64,000 nt of DNA from Aurantiochytrium sp. KH105 (GCA_003116975.1 BGKB01000017.1:310001-374000); one strand, 5' to 3'. Positions 9,641 to 19,887 are shown, numbered from the stretch's first letter. The notes: generated by a model not told the origin, from the sequence alone. Translations and numbers: made by a program.

Positions 9641-10070
9641 GAGGAAGGAACAAAGCAAAACGGCCTGGGGCCCGATTTCGCCACGGTGACCGATCAACAT
9701 GGCATTCCTGTTTATGATACATACCAGCATGCCATCATTCGATTATCTCGAGAGCCTCCCGTCTGCAACATCGGTTCGACATTGAGCACAAGGTTGATCA
9801 CTTCGCTCCCAGATGTCCCTATTTCACTGCAAAAAAATCTCAATCATTTCTCCAGTCTCTTTATCTTCTTCCCTTGTTCTTTCCCATTGTTACAAGAAAA
9901 ACGGATCCCTTTCCTTCTCCATCTAGAATCGCAAGAGGCTTATCATGTTTGATTGGAGAAAGCGACAAAATACAAAGTAATTGAAACGTTCATACGCATA
10001 GGTATAGTTGTACATTGTGGAGCCAAGTACGTTATCGTATGTTCACCACCGCAAGATTCGCTCTCGCTCA
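9641..10070. other. Convergent 3' spacer
   Basis: About 430 AT-richer bases between the ends of the ABC transporter (plus) and the ADAM-type gene (minus). It must carry both 3' untranslated ends. No coding sequence or repeat of note. Confidence 0.5.
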
Positions 10071-13000
10071 TCAAAGAACGGAGTCGTCGAGATCGTGGCG
10101 GTTCGGGGCTTGGCGTGCGCGCTGTGGTACTGGCAATGCCTCGGCAGTCTGAGGTGGCGGCGCAGAGGTCGCCGATGGTGCGGGGTGGCTCGCCACATGC
10201 GAGGTCAGTGTACTAGCCGACGGGACAACACTAGCTGTTGGCACGTCGTCCATATCATACACTGATACCACCACAGGCGGAGGCGACGATGAACGAGACG
10301 GGTATCGCTGCATTGGAGCACCGGCACTCGAGACGCTCGTTGATGAACAAACAGAAGACACCGAGGGATGACGAACGCTGGTACTGTTGCTCAGAAAAGG
10401 GTTTCCATGCGTTTGCTCCGAGGTGTCTCCGATGAAGGGATTTCCCAGTCCCGGTGTTGGCGGTGTGTGCGGGCTCTTGGGGCTAGAGGTGGGCGGGGTG
10501 CGCGCCGAGAAACTTCTCGGCGACACCGGTCGCGCAGGTGCTGACGGCGAGCGTGCACCTCGACCTGAAGCACCTTGCGACGTCGAGTGCAACGCGTACG
10601 CGGAGGAAACACACGACGGCGCCGATGGCGCTTGCATTGAATGAGAACGAGAAGGGCCGCCATTGGTCGCAGAGACGTGAGGCGGCGCACTCGGTGCAGG
10701 AAGTCCTCCGGCATTCTCGACGAGAAAAGCAATTCGGCTCTTGCGCTTTGCCTCGCAAGAGTTGCAAAGTCCGCGGACATTGTTGGGATTCGAATAGTGC
10801 ACCACGCACTCGGGGCACATGGCAAGATTGTCCGCTGCGCGCTGACTTGTGGGCGAGGTCGCTGCTGAGGTGCCAGAATCGACTGCAACAACGGCAGCCG
10901 CCGAGGTGCTATTATTGTTGGTGGTGAGCGTTGCTGATCTTGACGATCGGCCCGAGGCGGTCGAGAGCGATGCAGACGAGGAAGAATTGCTGCGCGGCGA
11001 AGACATGGCCTCTGACGCGGTGTGAAGCGAAGTGGCCGTTCCGAGAGCCGAAGGACGACGGGAGTTGCGTTTCAGCGCCGCTGCGGAGGCGCGACGACGC
11101 AGCTCCGCGTCCGATGGCTTGCGGCAATGGCGACGGCATACGCAGAACATGAGAAGAAGACCAAAGACCAAAGCGCCTCCAGCAGAAGCAATGGCAGTGA
11201 TCTTGTTTTCCTGCAAAAGCTTGAGCAAATTGTCAAAGGGGGAATCAGACTCCTCGTCGTCGTCACCAGAGGAAGTCGAGGAAACCGAAGATGTGCACAC
11301 GCCAGGCTCGAGCGCGGTTGGTGCAGGCGTGGGCACATGATTGCACGCGCTCGCGCTTTCGTCCCAAGTGCACTCCCACCACGAGATGCAGGACTCTTCC
11401 TTTTGCTGCGAGTCGCACTTGCCCGTATTAGGAGGCAAAGCGCCCGTCGGCTTGCACTGCGAGAAATCTTCGAGGTAGACGCAGGCGGAATATTCGGCGC
11501 ACGTCTCTGGGTCGTCGTCGTAACTGCGGCAAGTGTATCCAATAGGAGGATCGACAAGGGCGACTGGGGAAGAAGTTGGTGCTGGCGTGTTTTCCTTTTT
11601 GCAATAGGCGGGCTGGCCACTGGTAGAAAAACAGTCATCGTCCGTGAGGCAGACCTCGCCAGGCAAGCAGGGAGAACACGTCCCACCGCAGTCGACATCG
11701 GTCTCGCCATCGTCGAGTAAGCCGTTGAAGCAGGTGATGCTGCTTGGAGCTTGAAGTTCGCCAGCGGTGACGCACGTGGAGCCGCTACAGACGCCACGCT
11801 CGCTGGGGTCCTGGCCGTCTTCGAGATTGCCGCCACAGGTGGTGCCGTCCTCAACAAGAGTCCCGCTATCCGACGACCCGCTCACCTTGAAGCACGAGTC
11901 CGAGCTCGAGTCCGTCCGGCAGTACAAGGACCCGCACGAGTCGTCGCCGTCGTTGTGGTTGTGCGCGGGGCAAGGCACGTATCCAAAAGAGCCGCACTGT
12001 TCGACGTGAGATTTGCACTCGCCAATAAAGCAAGCGCCACGGTCTCCGCAGGTGCTACCGTTTTCCTCGTAGGAGTTATAGGGGCAAGAGGCCGAGATGC
12101 CATCGCAGACCTCGGCACTGTCGCAGTCGTCGTCTACCGAGGCGCGGCACTCGTATGCTTCTTCGGCAGCACGGGGCTGGCAGGTGCTGGCGTCGCAGCA
12201 AATGTCATCGGCACTGCAAGTTGCATCTTGAAGCAGCGAGCACGTGGCGCCATCGCAGCAGGGATCGAGCTCCCCGCAATCGTCTTGACCACAGTCACAG
12301 TCCTCTCCGGTTTCGCGCACCCCGTTGCCACAGGCGGGCTCCAGGGTCCAGATCGAGGTCGCGGCATCGTCTGCACAGGTGCTGTAGCGGCGCCCATAGC
12401 TCGGGCGGTAGAGACAGTCACCCCCTGAGCAGCCGAGCGGGTAAGAGGTCTCGCTGAAGGCCATTTCAATCCAGCCGGCCGAGCACGAAGACCACGTGCG
12501 TTCGTTGACGCCACTGGGGTCCATGATCCACGACCCTGCCGTGCAAGGCTCTTCAACCAAGGTGTCTTCTCCGAGGTAGGTGTTGGTGTGCTTGACGCCA
12601 AGATTGTGCGCCAGTTCGTGCGCGAGAATAGCAGCGACGGTGGAGAGCTGGGCGTCCGTGGCCTGGACGACACCCGTGCCTGATGACTTACTGCAGAGGA
12701 CGTCGACGTGGGCGAGACCGACGGTCTGGTCGCGGAACGTGAGACCCGAGAGAAGCTGCGCCACGCCGTGGTCGACGATGTCATTGTCGCCGATGAGCTG
12801 GGCGCGCCAGGTGGAAAAGTCCTGCAGGAGGACCTCCTCGTTCACCTCTCCGTCCGAGGTCATCTCGGGCGTCCAAAAGTCCTTGTGCGCAAAGGTGATC
12901 ATGCCCACGACTTGAATTGTCAAGGTGAAGGAGCTTGTAATATCGTTGAGCTTGTTGTAGAGCTCAACGGTAGACTGAAGGATCTGCGCGCTGTTCATGT

Positions 13001-13775
13001 GAGTCTGATCTCCGTATTCGTTGAAGCGTGCATTGTCATTGACAATGACCAACTTGATGAATTTTTCAGTCTTGGACGCCAAGCCACGAGGGCGCAACCG
13101 CGTCGCGGTGTTTTCTGCCGGTGTGGCGTCGCTGATGAGAAGGTCGCCAGCAAGGTCTCGTTGGAGGTCGATGCCGAGGGCTGCTTCGAGATCGATTTCC
13201 TTGGCCAGAGCGTCCTCTGGTGCGTGCATGTGCTCGCACGAAAACGGCTTGTCCAGCCTGGAGTCGATCCAATACACGAGGCTGCGCGCAGGGCGAGCGC
13301 CGCGCGCCGGCATCACGGGGACGAGCGCGAGTCTGCCCTGGTCTGTCTCGATGGTCGCGGAGATCTTGTCTCCGCAGTTGTTGGCGAGAACCACGTGTCC
13401 GTCGCTTTGCTTTGTCCTGTAGAAGCAGTCCATGCGTTCCTGGCGCGTCTCGATCGTCTTGCCCGCGGCGTTCACGTGCTTGTGCTCGAGCACGCCGCCG
13501 GGGAAGAGCGCGGTGTCCTGCTCGAGGTCGAAGCGCCACGTGCGCTCAAAGGCCTCGAACTCGATGCGGAGCGCGCGGCCGCCGTCCTCCTCCGCCAGAG
13601 CGGCCGCCTCGACGTCCACGTCCACGAGCTCGTACGGCAGGCCCACCTCGTCCAGGCGCGCCCGCGTCTGCTCCCAGTCCCACACGGCGCGTGCCGGCGT
13701 CAGCAGGCTCGCCAGCGCCATCGCGGCGGCCGCCAGCAGCGCCGCGCTCGGCCTGCGGCTCGCCATCCCCGCCAT
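10071..13775 (-). CDS. ADAM-type membrane metalloprotease-disintegrin (reprolysin, M12B)
   Basis: The 1234-residue protein starts at MAGMASRRPSAALLAAAAMA, a signal peptide, followed by a prodomain (to ~235). The metalloprotease domain (~238-450) has the zinc motif HELAHNLGVKH (His386, 390, 396; Glu387) and a Met-turn SWIMDP (Met418). A Cys-rich disintegrin region begins CGNGVRETGEDCDCGQ (~482), and further Cys-rich modules run to ~830. One membrane helix lies at ~859-880, followed by a basic stop-transfer. The long Ser/Pro-rich cytoplasmic tail holds a four-Cys knuckle, CPEC...CNSC (Cys987, 990, 1004, 1007), and several Pro-rich SH3-type motifs. Known role of ADAMs: shedding of surface proteins and adhesion. 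An upstream in-frame extension to 14504 is Arg/Pro-rich leader and not counted. Confidence 0.9.
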   Translation of the reverse strand: MAGMASRRPSAALLAAAAMALASLLTPARAVWDWEQTRARLDEVGLPYELVDVDVEAAALAEEDGGRALRIEFEAFERTWRFDLEQDTALFPGGVLEHKHVNAAGKTIETRQERMDCFYRTKQSDGHVVLANNCGDKISATIETDQGRLALVPVMPARGARPARSLVYWIDSRLDKPFSCEHMHAPEDALAKEIDLEAALGIDLQRDLAGDLLISDATPAENTATRLRPRGLASKTEKFIKLVIVNDNARFNEYGDQTHMNSAQILQSTVELYNKLNDITSSFTLTIQVVGMITFAHKDFWTPEMTSDGEVNEEVLLQDFSTWRAQLIGDNDIVDHGVAQLLSGLTFRDQTVGLAHVDVLCSKSSGTGVVQATDAQLSTVAAILAHELAHNLGVKHTNTYLGEDTLVEEPCTAGSWIMDPSGVNERTWSSCSAGWIEMAFSETSYPLGCSGGDCLYRPSYGRRYSTCADDAATSIWTLEPACGNGVRETGEDCDCGQDDCGELDPCCDGATCSLLQDATCSADDICCDASTCQPRAAEEAYECRASVDDDCDSAEVCDGISASCPYNSYEENGSTCGDRGACFIGECKSHVEQCGSFGYVPCPAHNHNDGDDSCGSLYCRTDSSSDSCFKVSGSSDSGTLVEDGTTCGGNLEDGQDPSERGVCSGSTCVTAGELQAPSSITCFNGLLDDGETDVDCGGTCSPCLPGEVCLTDDDCFSTSGQPAYCKKENTPAPTSSPVALVDPPIGYTCRSYDDDPETCAEYSACVYLEDFSQCKPTGALPPNTGKCDSQQKEESCISWWECTWDESASACNHVPTPAPTALEPGVCTSSVSSTSSGDDDEESDSPFDNLLKLLQENKITAIASAGGALVFGLLLMFCVCRRHCRKPSDAELRRRASAAALKRNSRRPSALGTATSLHTASEAMSSPRSNSSSSASLSTASGRSSRSATLTTNNNSTSAAAVVAVDSGTSAATSPTSQRAADNLAMCPECVVHYSNPNNVRGLCNSCEAKRKSRIAFLVENAGGLPAPSAPPHVSATNGGPSRSHSMQAPSAPSCVSSAYALHSTSQGASGRGARSPSAPARPVSPRSFSARTPPTSSPKSPHTPPTPGLGNPFIGDTSEQTHGNPFLSNSTSVRHPSVSSVCSSTSVSSAGAPMQRYPSRSSSPPPVVVSVYDMDDVPTASVVPSASTLTSHVASHPAPSATSAPPPQTAEALPVPQRARQAPNRHDLDDSVL

Positions 13776-16131
13776 CCTGGTCCTCCTCGCGCCCGCGCTC
13801 GGCTCCGGGCCCGGGCCCGCGTCGCTATCGCCGTTCTCGTTCTGGCGCTCCTGCGCGTTGAAGACAGCCCAGGGAGGGGAGGGAGCCGGCCCGGAGCGGC
13901 GGCGAGCCGAGCCGAGCCGCGCCGAGCTGGCGCGTGACGCGAGGCCGCGGACCGGCTCGTACGCGGCGCCCTCCTCGGGCGCGCTGTGGTCGCCGTGGCC
14001 GTCGCCGTGGCCGTCGTTGTCGCCGCCGTCGCCGGGCTGGGGCACGAGCTCGAGCTTGAGCAGGACCGGGACCGGGCCCGGGCCCGGGAGCTGGAGCGGG
14101 AGCGGGCGGGCGAGGCGCGCTGTCTTCACGCGCCCGCTCGCTCGATGGCGCCTCCGGCCCTCGCGCGCGGCGCGGCCTCGCGTGTCGCGCGGCGGCGGGT
14201 TTGTCTGGCGGCGCGGGTCGGCGAGCGGACTTGGAGCTGCCGCGCTGCCGGGCGCGAGAGAGAGAGAGCGAGTGGGAGATGCCAGCCGCAGCTGCGATGC
14301 GTTTGAAACGTAACCGCGGGATGGAGCGGAGGAAGGGACCGACGGGCCTGAAGAGCTACCGCGGCGCCGACTCGCGACGCCGCTCTGCGCCTCCCTGCCT
14401 GCCTCTCTGCTGCCTGCGCCTGCAGCGCAGCGCCGCTGCTGCTGCCGCCTCGGGCCTGCCTGGCTGGGAGCGGCACGGCGACCCTGGGGAAGGCAGGCAG
14501 TCAATCGATCAAATCAAGGCGTCCGCGGCCGAGACGAGCGCGCCGCTGACACGCGCCTGCGCTTCCGGCTGGGCGGACAGCCGGCCTGCGCTGCTGCCGC
14601 TGCCGCCGCTGCCGCGCGCCGGGGCCGAGCTCGCGCGGGGTTCGTTCGCTCCGAGGCCGCGGGGACTACGGGCACTGCCGCAGCGCGCGCGTGAACGGAG
14701 CAGAGAAAGCGAGAGAAAGCCAGAAATGAACTTGAACTTGGAGATTACGCTTCTTGAACTTGAACTTGGAGAAAACGTAACTTGAACTTGAACTCGGAGA
14801 ATACTTGACTTGTCAGTGGTGGAACTTGAAAGAAAGAAACTGATTGAAGAAAGAAACAAAGATGGGGCGCCACTTTTCCACCGTGCCTTGGCGGTTGGGC
14901 CGGCGTGTAACGGCAGCGGTTTCGCGCCGGCCGTGCCTTTGCACAAAGAGACGCCGGCGGCGGTTTCGTCCACCGGCTCTCTGTCTGATCGGTCGCATAA
15001 GGCAGAGAGCGCCTCTGCCACGGTAGTCCGCGCCGCACCGCATCGCGTCGGATCGCATCGCGCCGCATGGGACGACAGCGATCAGGAGACCGACCTAGAG
15101 ATTGACAAGCGACAAGCTGGCTCGTCACAGCTTGCAGCGGTCACTGGGGTTGGAAAGGCGAGTGTCAGAGGCGACACGGCAACGAGGTTGTGAGAAGTTG
15201 TGCGTGACTGCTGCGATGCCATGTGCCGGGAGAGATCTGACCTTCTTCTATGAGCGAGCAACGGCTCGATATGCTATTACTCCTACGCTAGTGGGAGGGA
15301 GGACTTTTTTCGCGCGTTGCAGTTGCGAGATGAGGCGAGTGCCAGGAAGTCGGTCTGTCCGTCTGTCTGTCTGTCCACAAGGTATACATTGGGCTTTTTC
15401 AAGAACTCGGAGAGCAAATCATTGCCGACTCGTGGTTTTCCTTCTCTTTTCGAGGGGTCTGTGGGGGTTGGGAGAGAGGCGAGCGTGCTTGCACGACGCC
15501 GGCGCAGCCAAGCAAGCAATGACAGCTCATTCGTGCTCATCCTTGCTCTTTCGCCAACCAGCAGGAGCAGCAGCACAGCTGAAGGGGCCGGGATCTGGAG
15601 TTGTCGTTCTTTCATGATAAAAATCTGCCTCACGCGCTGAAAAATCACGGGATTACCATCGCGACTGCAACTGCTATTTTGCTTGATGGGGAAAAAGCCG
15701 GGACATGAGATTCGGGTTCCCAAACTTTTCGCGGAGTAGCGTGAACTTGAAGATATCGAGTGTCTCTTGTGTGTCATCGCCAAAGTAGTCTCAGGGTTAG
15801 ATGAATCTGGGTTGAAAGATCCAGGGAACGCCGCCTGCAGATCTAGTCGCTCGAGACGCTCTCGCCACTGAAGACCTGGGATGGGCCGGCACGGCTTTGG
15901 CTCCGACTTCATCGGAAGCCAGAGCGGCACTCGCGCTTCAACAAACGTCGCTCGTTTGTTCTCACGCGGCGACGTAACCCATGTCGCTGTCAAACCACTT
16001 GTAGATAGTGCGATTGTCGGGATTCTTCACGACCGTGAGAAGCACTTACTTTTGAACTAGATTTTTTCTTTTTCAACAAACCAAGCCAAATCCAAAACCA
16101 AATACTTGCGCCTCCACGTCGTCCATTCAAG
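13776..16131. other. Long GC-rich spacer upstream of the ADAM-type gene
   Basis: The first ~900 bases are extremely GC-rich with long open frames on both strands that lack domains; they are likely leader and promoter of the ADAM-type gene. A hexamer-rich tract sits at 14727-14830. The rest is less GC-rich. A short stretch at 15962-16047 reads well as coding on the minus strand (see findings), and a possible small first exon of the resolvase-like gene may lie near 15980. Nothing else can be supported. Confidence 0.4.
14727..14830. repeat. Degenerate AACTTG hexamer tract
   Basis: The unit AACTTG occurs repeatedly in pairs (GAACTTGAACTTGGAG and variants) across about 100 bases. It lies ~950 bases upstream of the ADAM-type start. 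Confidence 0.7.
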
Positions 16132-16745
16132 AGAAACGTCTTGAGAGTTTCCGGCATTGACATTGGCTACTGCCACTTTGCTTGCGTGGTTTGCGACGTT
16201 GACACGGAAGACACACGAGATGTGAACGCCAGAATGCAAGATTTGCGCCAGCTAAAGTACCACGAAGAGGATCAACACATTTTCGAGCACACCGATCGGA
16301 AGAGCGCACATCTAGTGCACCATTATGTAGAAACCCTGCACGTCTGGATACTAATAATCGACCAGGTCATCATCGAGGCGCAACCAATCTGCTCCTCACC
16401 CAAAGACAGAGAACAGCTCCTGCACTTGTACTTTTTAGAAAACAGCGATTCGGACAAGGCAAGGGGCGTTTTTTCCTTAAGCTCATCGCACCTCGAAGCA
16501 TGCATGCGCACTAACAAACGTCAGCCCAGAAGGTGGAGCGGCGCGTGCAGGTGGTGGAGATCACCGCGGGGCATCTCGCCATGCCGCCCGCTTTCCAAGA
16601 CGCATCACAAAAGTATCCCCTTGGCGATGCGATGGCGTACGTTCTCCTCTTTGCGCAAGTCCTTCATGCTAAGCAAAAGAGAAACAAAGAGGACGAGAAG
16701 CTGGCGGCGAACCGCTTTGCAAGTGCCACTTCAAGTTCAACTTAG
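16132..16745 (+). CDS. Putative Holliday junction resolvase-like (RNase H fold) protein, spliced, 5' end unresolved
   Basis: Two adjoining frames join into one plausible protein. Exon A (about 16132-16458) begins near VSGIDIGYCHFACVV and contains WILIIDQVIIEAQPI. Exon B (about 16530-16745) reads VERRVQVVEITAGHLAM, then QKYPLGDAMAYVLLF, and stops TAG at 16743. An ACTAAC branch-point-like site lies just before the exon B acceptor; the best donor is a GC type (AAG|GCAAGG). The acidic residues D (GIDIG), E (VIIEAQ) and D (PLGDAMA) fall where the catalytic DED of Ydc2/A22-type resolvases is expected; those enzymes cut four-way DNA junctions. No ATG exists in exon A, so a first exon upstream is needed. 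Family and function are inferred and could be wrong. Confidence 0.4.
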
Positions 16746-16977
16746 AAAACGAAAAATGGGGCGGGGGGCCAAACGAGGCGACGCGACCGCGCGCAAAGAG
16801 CCCCGTCCACGGCCGGGACTCAGGGAGGGCGTCCCGCGGCGAGTGGAGGCACGAATGGCAGGCAGGCAGAGCAAGCAAGCACGCACGCACAGGCCAGCCA
16901 GCCAGCGAGCAAGCGAGCAAGCGAGCAAGCGGAGACGGGGCGCGCGACGCGGCGCGGGCGGTACGGAGGCAGACACG

Positions 16978-18558
16978 ATGAAGTTCAAGGCGCTTAGCCG
17001 GTCGGAGCTGGAGCACACGCGCGATCGGCGCGATGACGTGCTCAAGATGCAGCGCAACGCCGACCCGGACCTGCACCCGTTCGAGCGCGCGCGCGAGTAC
17101 ACGCGGGCGCTCAAGGCGGTCAAGCTGCAGCGCATGTTTGCCAAACCGCTGCTGGCGCAGCTTGAGGGCCACATGGACAGCATCTGGTGCATGGCGTCGA
17201 GCCCCCGAAGCATGCGGGCGTTTGTCACCGGCGCTGCCGACGGCGAGGTCCGGGTCTGGGACCTGACGTACAGCCGATGCATGTGGTCCACACCGGCGCA
17301 CAAGGGCTTTGTGCGTGGTGTGAGCGTAGCGCACGATGGTGATGATTTTTATACCTGCGGCGACGACAAGACGATTCGCCGTTTTCGTCTTGCCGCGGAC
17401 GGCAGCTATGCTGCCGACGACGACGATGATCTTGAGACAAACTTGCCTCGCGGTTCCGCTGCCCGGAAGGGCGGGAATGACATGGAGGATGATGATGATG
17501 ATGATGACGACGACGACGACGACGACGATGATGATGATGATGAGGGCGGTATCGCTGGCAGCAAAAAGGCCCGCAAAACCCAGGCCAAGACACGCCACGG
17601 AAAGCGACCTCGCCCGGGCGTTTTGCTACGCGACGACGAAATTACGGGTACCACGTCCAGGGCGGAGCCCGTAGCGACATATGTGAGCTCTCACGCGCTC
17701 CAGGGCATCGACTGCCACTGGGGAGATGCGCGTTTTGCTACTTGTGGCGAACAGGTTGATATTTGGGATGGATCTCGCTTAGAGCCCGTGCAAACCTTTT
17801 CTTGGGGCGCAGATTCGATTCGGTCGATCCGCTTCAATCCCGCCGAACGCAATCTGCTGGGCACGACCGGTTCGGACCGAAGCATTTGTCTTTACGACGT
17901 GCGACAATCCACGCCCTTGCGTAAGGTCGTACTTTCCATGAAGTCCAACGCAATGGCCTGGAATCCCATGGAGCCTCTGAACTTTACTTGCGCCAACGAG
18001 GATGGAAAATTGTATACTTTTGACATGCGCAAACTCAAACGCGCCATGATGGTACATAGCGACCACGTCATGGCCGTTCAGGACGTCAGCTACTCGCCGA
18101 CGGGTAAAGAATTTGTCAGCGCCAGCTACGACCGCACGGTGCGTCTCTTCAAGACGAATGCAGGTCGATCGTACCAAATGTATCACGCCAAGCGCATGCA
18201 GCGAGTTTTTGCTGCCGAGTTTTCGCGCGATGGTCGTTTTGTAATATCCGGCAGTGGTGACTCGAACGTGCGGATCTGGAAGGCAGACGCCAGCAAGCCA
18301 CTTGGTCGCGCCTTGCCTCGTGAGCGCCAGCAGCGCGACTACAACGCCAAGCTTATCGAGCGCTACAAGCACGTCAAGGAGCTCAATCGTATTCACCGGC
18401 ACCAGATTACCCCCAAGAATCTGAAGAAGATGGGCGAGCGCGAGCGCGTCATGCGGAACGCTCGTCGGGTGAAGAACGAGCGCATTATCAAGCACAACCC
18501 AAACATGGCCAGGCCTGTTCCAGAGCGCGAGCGTGCCATTGTCAAGGAGCTCGAGTAA
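16978..18558 (+). CDS. DCAF13: WD40 protein SOF1/DCAF13, U3 snoRNP-associated ribosome biogenesis factor
   Basis: The 526-residue product starts MKFKALSRSELEHTRDRRDD with the family's charged N-terminus and HPFERAREYTRALKAVK. Seven WD repeats follow, for example GHMDSIWCMA, DGEVRVWDL, DRSICLYDVRQSTPLRK, YDRTVRLF and DSNVRIWKADASKPLG. The C-terminal Sof1 domain is present (YKHVKELNRIHRHQITPKNLKK, MARPVPERERAIVKE). Known role: 18S rRNA processing in the small-subunit processome in the nucleolus; animal DCAF13 also docks on CUL4-DDB1. A lineage-specific acidic insertion between blades holds 18 consecutive Asp residues, encoded by GAT/GAC repeats at 17488-17541. The frame is open upstream through the preceding gene, but 16978 is the family-like start. 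Confidence 0.95.
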   Translation: MKFKALSRSELEHTRDRRDDVLKMQRNADPDLHPFERAREYTRALKAVKLQRMFAKPLLAQLEGHMDSIWCMASSPRSMRAFVTGAADGEVRVWDLTYSRCMWSTPAHKGFVRGVSVAHDGDDFYTCGDDKTIRRFRLAADGSYAADDDDDLETNLPRGSAARKGGNDMEDDDDDDDDDDDDDDDDDDEGGIAGSKKARKTQAKTRHGKRPRPGVLLRDDEITGTTSRAEPVATYVSSHALQGIDCHWGDARFATCGEQVDIWDGSRLEPVQTFSWGADSIRSIRFNPAERNLLGTTGSDRSICLYDVRQSTPLRKVVLSMKSNAMAWNPMEPLNFTCANEDGKLYTFDMRKLKRAMMVHSDHVMAVQDVSYSPTGKEFVSASYDRTVRLFKTNAGRSYQMYHAKRMQRVFAAEFSRDGRFVISGSGDSNVRIWKADASKPLGRALPRERQQRDYNAKLIERYKHVKELNRIHRHQITPKNLKKMGERERVMRNARRVKNERIIKHNPNMARPVPERERAIVKELE

Positions 18559-19158
18559 TCATGCCTATTTTCTTTCTTTTCTTGCTCTTCCAATCACATT
18601 CTTGACTTGAGATGGAGTCGTCACGCTTGATACGTTGACGTCTGTTACGATGAAACAAAGAGAGGAAAATTTGAAGAAAGAGGATGAGGAGAAGGAGGTG
18701 TATGTGACAAAGTCAAGACCTTGTTCTACCTTTGTTCTTAAAAAAGTCGAGGTCCTTTCTCCGCGCCAGTCCGGTCGCCTTCGACGGCACAGATTACCTT
18801 CAACGGCAAAGGACGTCGCGCTGTCTCGCCTGCTACATTAGTTTATCGCACAGGTCCCATGCACGCGCGCGAATAGAGAACAGGCTTTAGACACCGGTGA
18901 TGACGACGTGCACGTGCTTTTGCTCCTTCTAGGTTCAAGGTGCAAGTGTTACTACAAGCTACTCTAGGTACAGTCCTTGGTCCCTTCGCCGCGAGCGCGC
19001 GGAGCGACGCGAGAGGAGGTAAACCTAGGCGCGGCAGTCTGACGCGGAGACTTGCGGCGGGTGCCGAGCGGGCCGAAAGCGAGCCCCGGTCTTGCCTAAA
19101 AGAGTTTTGCTGGACGCGCACCAGCATCGCTCGGCGTCGCACGCACGCACAGAGGCCC
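18559..19158. other. Spacer and leader upstream of MPDU1
   Basis: About 600 bases with the 3' end of SOF1 and the probable promoter of MPDU1. Open frames here have no recognizable domain. Confidence 0.4.
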
Positions 19159-19887
19159 ATGTTCGCCGAAGATGAGGCTGCCAAGGAGGCACTGACAGGC
19201 GTGGGCGTTGACGTGGGCGAGGAGGTGTCGTTGGCGACGCGTCTGAGTGAGCTCATTGGTATTCTCATTATTATTGGCTCCTTTACAGTTAAGGTGCCCA
19301 TCATTGTCAATGTCCTCAAGTACCGCTCATCTAAAGGTCTCTCCCTTACGTCGCTGTACGCGCAGTGCGTCAGTCTGGCAGCCTACACAATCTACAATGT
19401 TCTCCGCGGCACGCCCGTGAGTGCGTGGGCGGAAAATCTCTCTGTACTTGTGCAAAATGTTATTCTTGTGTGTCTTGTGTGGTACTATAGTCGTGCGGCC
19501 GTAAGCGAGATGGTCGCGGCCACCGGCGGGCTGACCGCCATGGCTGCTGCGATGAGTGCGCTCGAGGAAGATCAGCTTTGGATGTTGCCTTTGACAGCTA
19601 CAGTAGTAGGACTGAGCGGCCTTCTTCCGCAGATTATAGAAAATCACCGCAATGGACACACGGGCGCGCTCTCCCTTATCTCGCAGACGCTCAACGTGCT
19701 TGGGGTTGTAGCACGCATTTTCACCACCCTTCAACTCGCCAAGGACGCCGCAATGCTCATAAGTCTGAGCGTCTCGAGCGTTTTCCATGTCACCTTGCTA
19801 GGACAAATTTTCGTAATGCGCGAGGCAACACGACGCGCAATGGACCCTGCAAGCAATCAGGCTCACGACATCAAAAAGAAATCTTGA
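19159..19887 (+). CDS. MPDU1: Mannose-P-dolichol utilization defect 1 homologue (PQ-loop membrane protein)
   Basis: The 242-residue protein matches MPDU1/Lec35 in length (human 247) and layout: a short acidic N-terminus, then about seven membrane helices with two PQ-loop-type motifs. The first is degenerate (VKVPIIVNVLKYRSSKGLSL); the second is LLPQIIENHRNGHTGALSL. Known role: needed in the ER for use of dolichol-phosphate mannose and glucose in N-glycan, GPI-anchor and O-mannose synthesis. The start at 19159 (MFAEDEAAKEAL) gives the family length. The longer open frame upstream begins with a non-ATG codon. The C-terminus ends KKKS, close to a dilysine ER-retrieval signal. Confidence 0.9.
   Translation: MFAEDEAAKEALTGVGVDVGEEVSLATRLSELIGILIIIGSFTVKVPIIVNVLKYRSSKGLSLTSLYAQCVSLAAYTIYNVLRGTPVSAWAENLSVLVQNVILVCLVWYYSRAAVSEMVAATGGLTAMAAAMSALEEDQLWMLPLTATVVGLSGLLPQIIENHRNGHTGALSLISQTLNVLGVVARIFTTLQLAKDAAMLISLSVSSVFHVTLLGQIFVMREATRRAMDPASNQAHDIKKKS

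Noticed and set aside
12708-13937. 409-residue plus-strand open frame opposite the ADAM-type gene
   Set aside because: Arg/Ala/Val-rich shadow with no domain; the minus strand encodes the prodomain and protease.
13776-14504. N-terminal extension of the ADAM-type frame
   Set aside because: Lies before a clean signal peptide; composition is GC-driven Arg/Pro/Ser, so it is treated as leader.
15283-15993. 236-residue minus-strand open frame
   Set aside because: Composition is leader-like and no motif is recognised; only a short piece in another frame nearby reads as coding.
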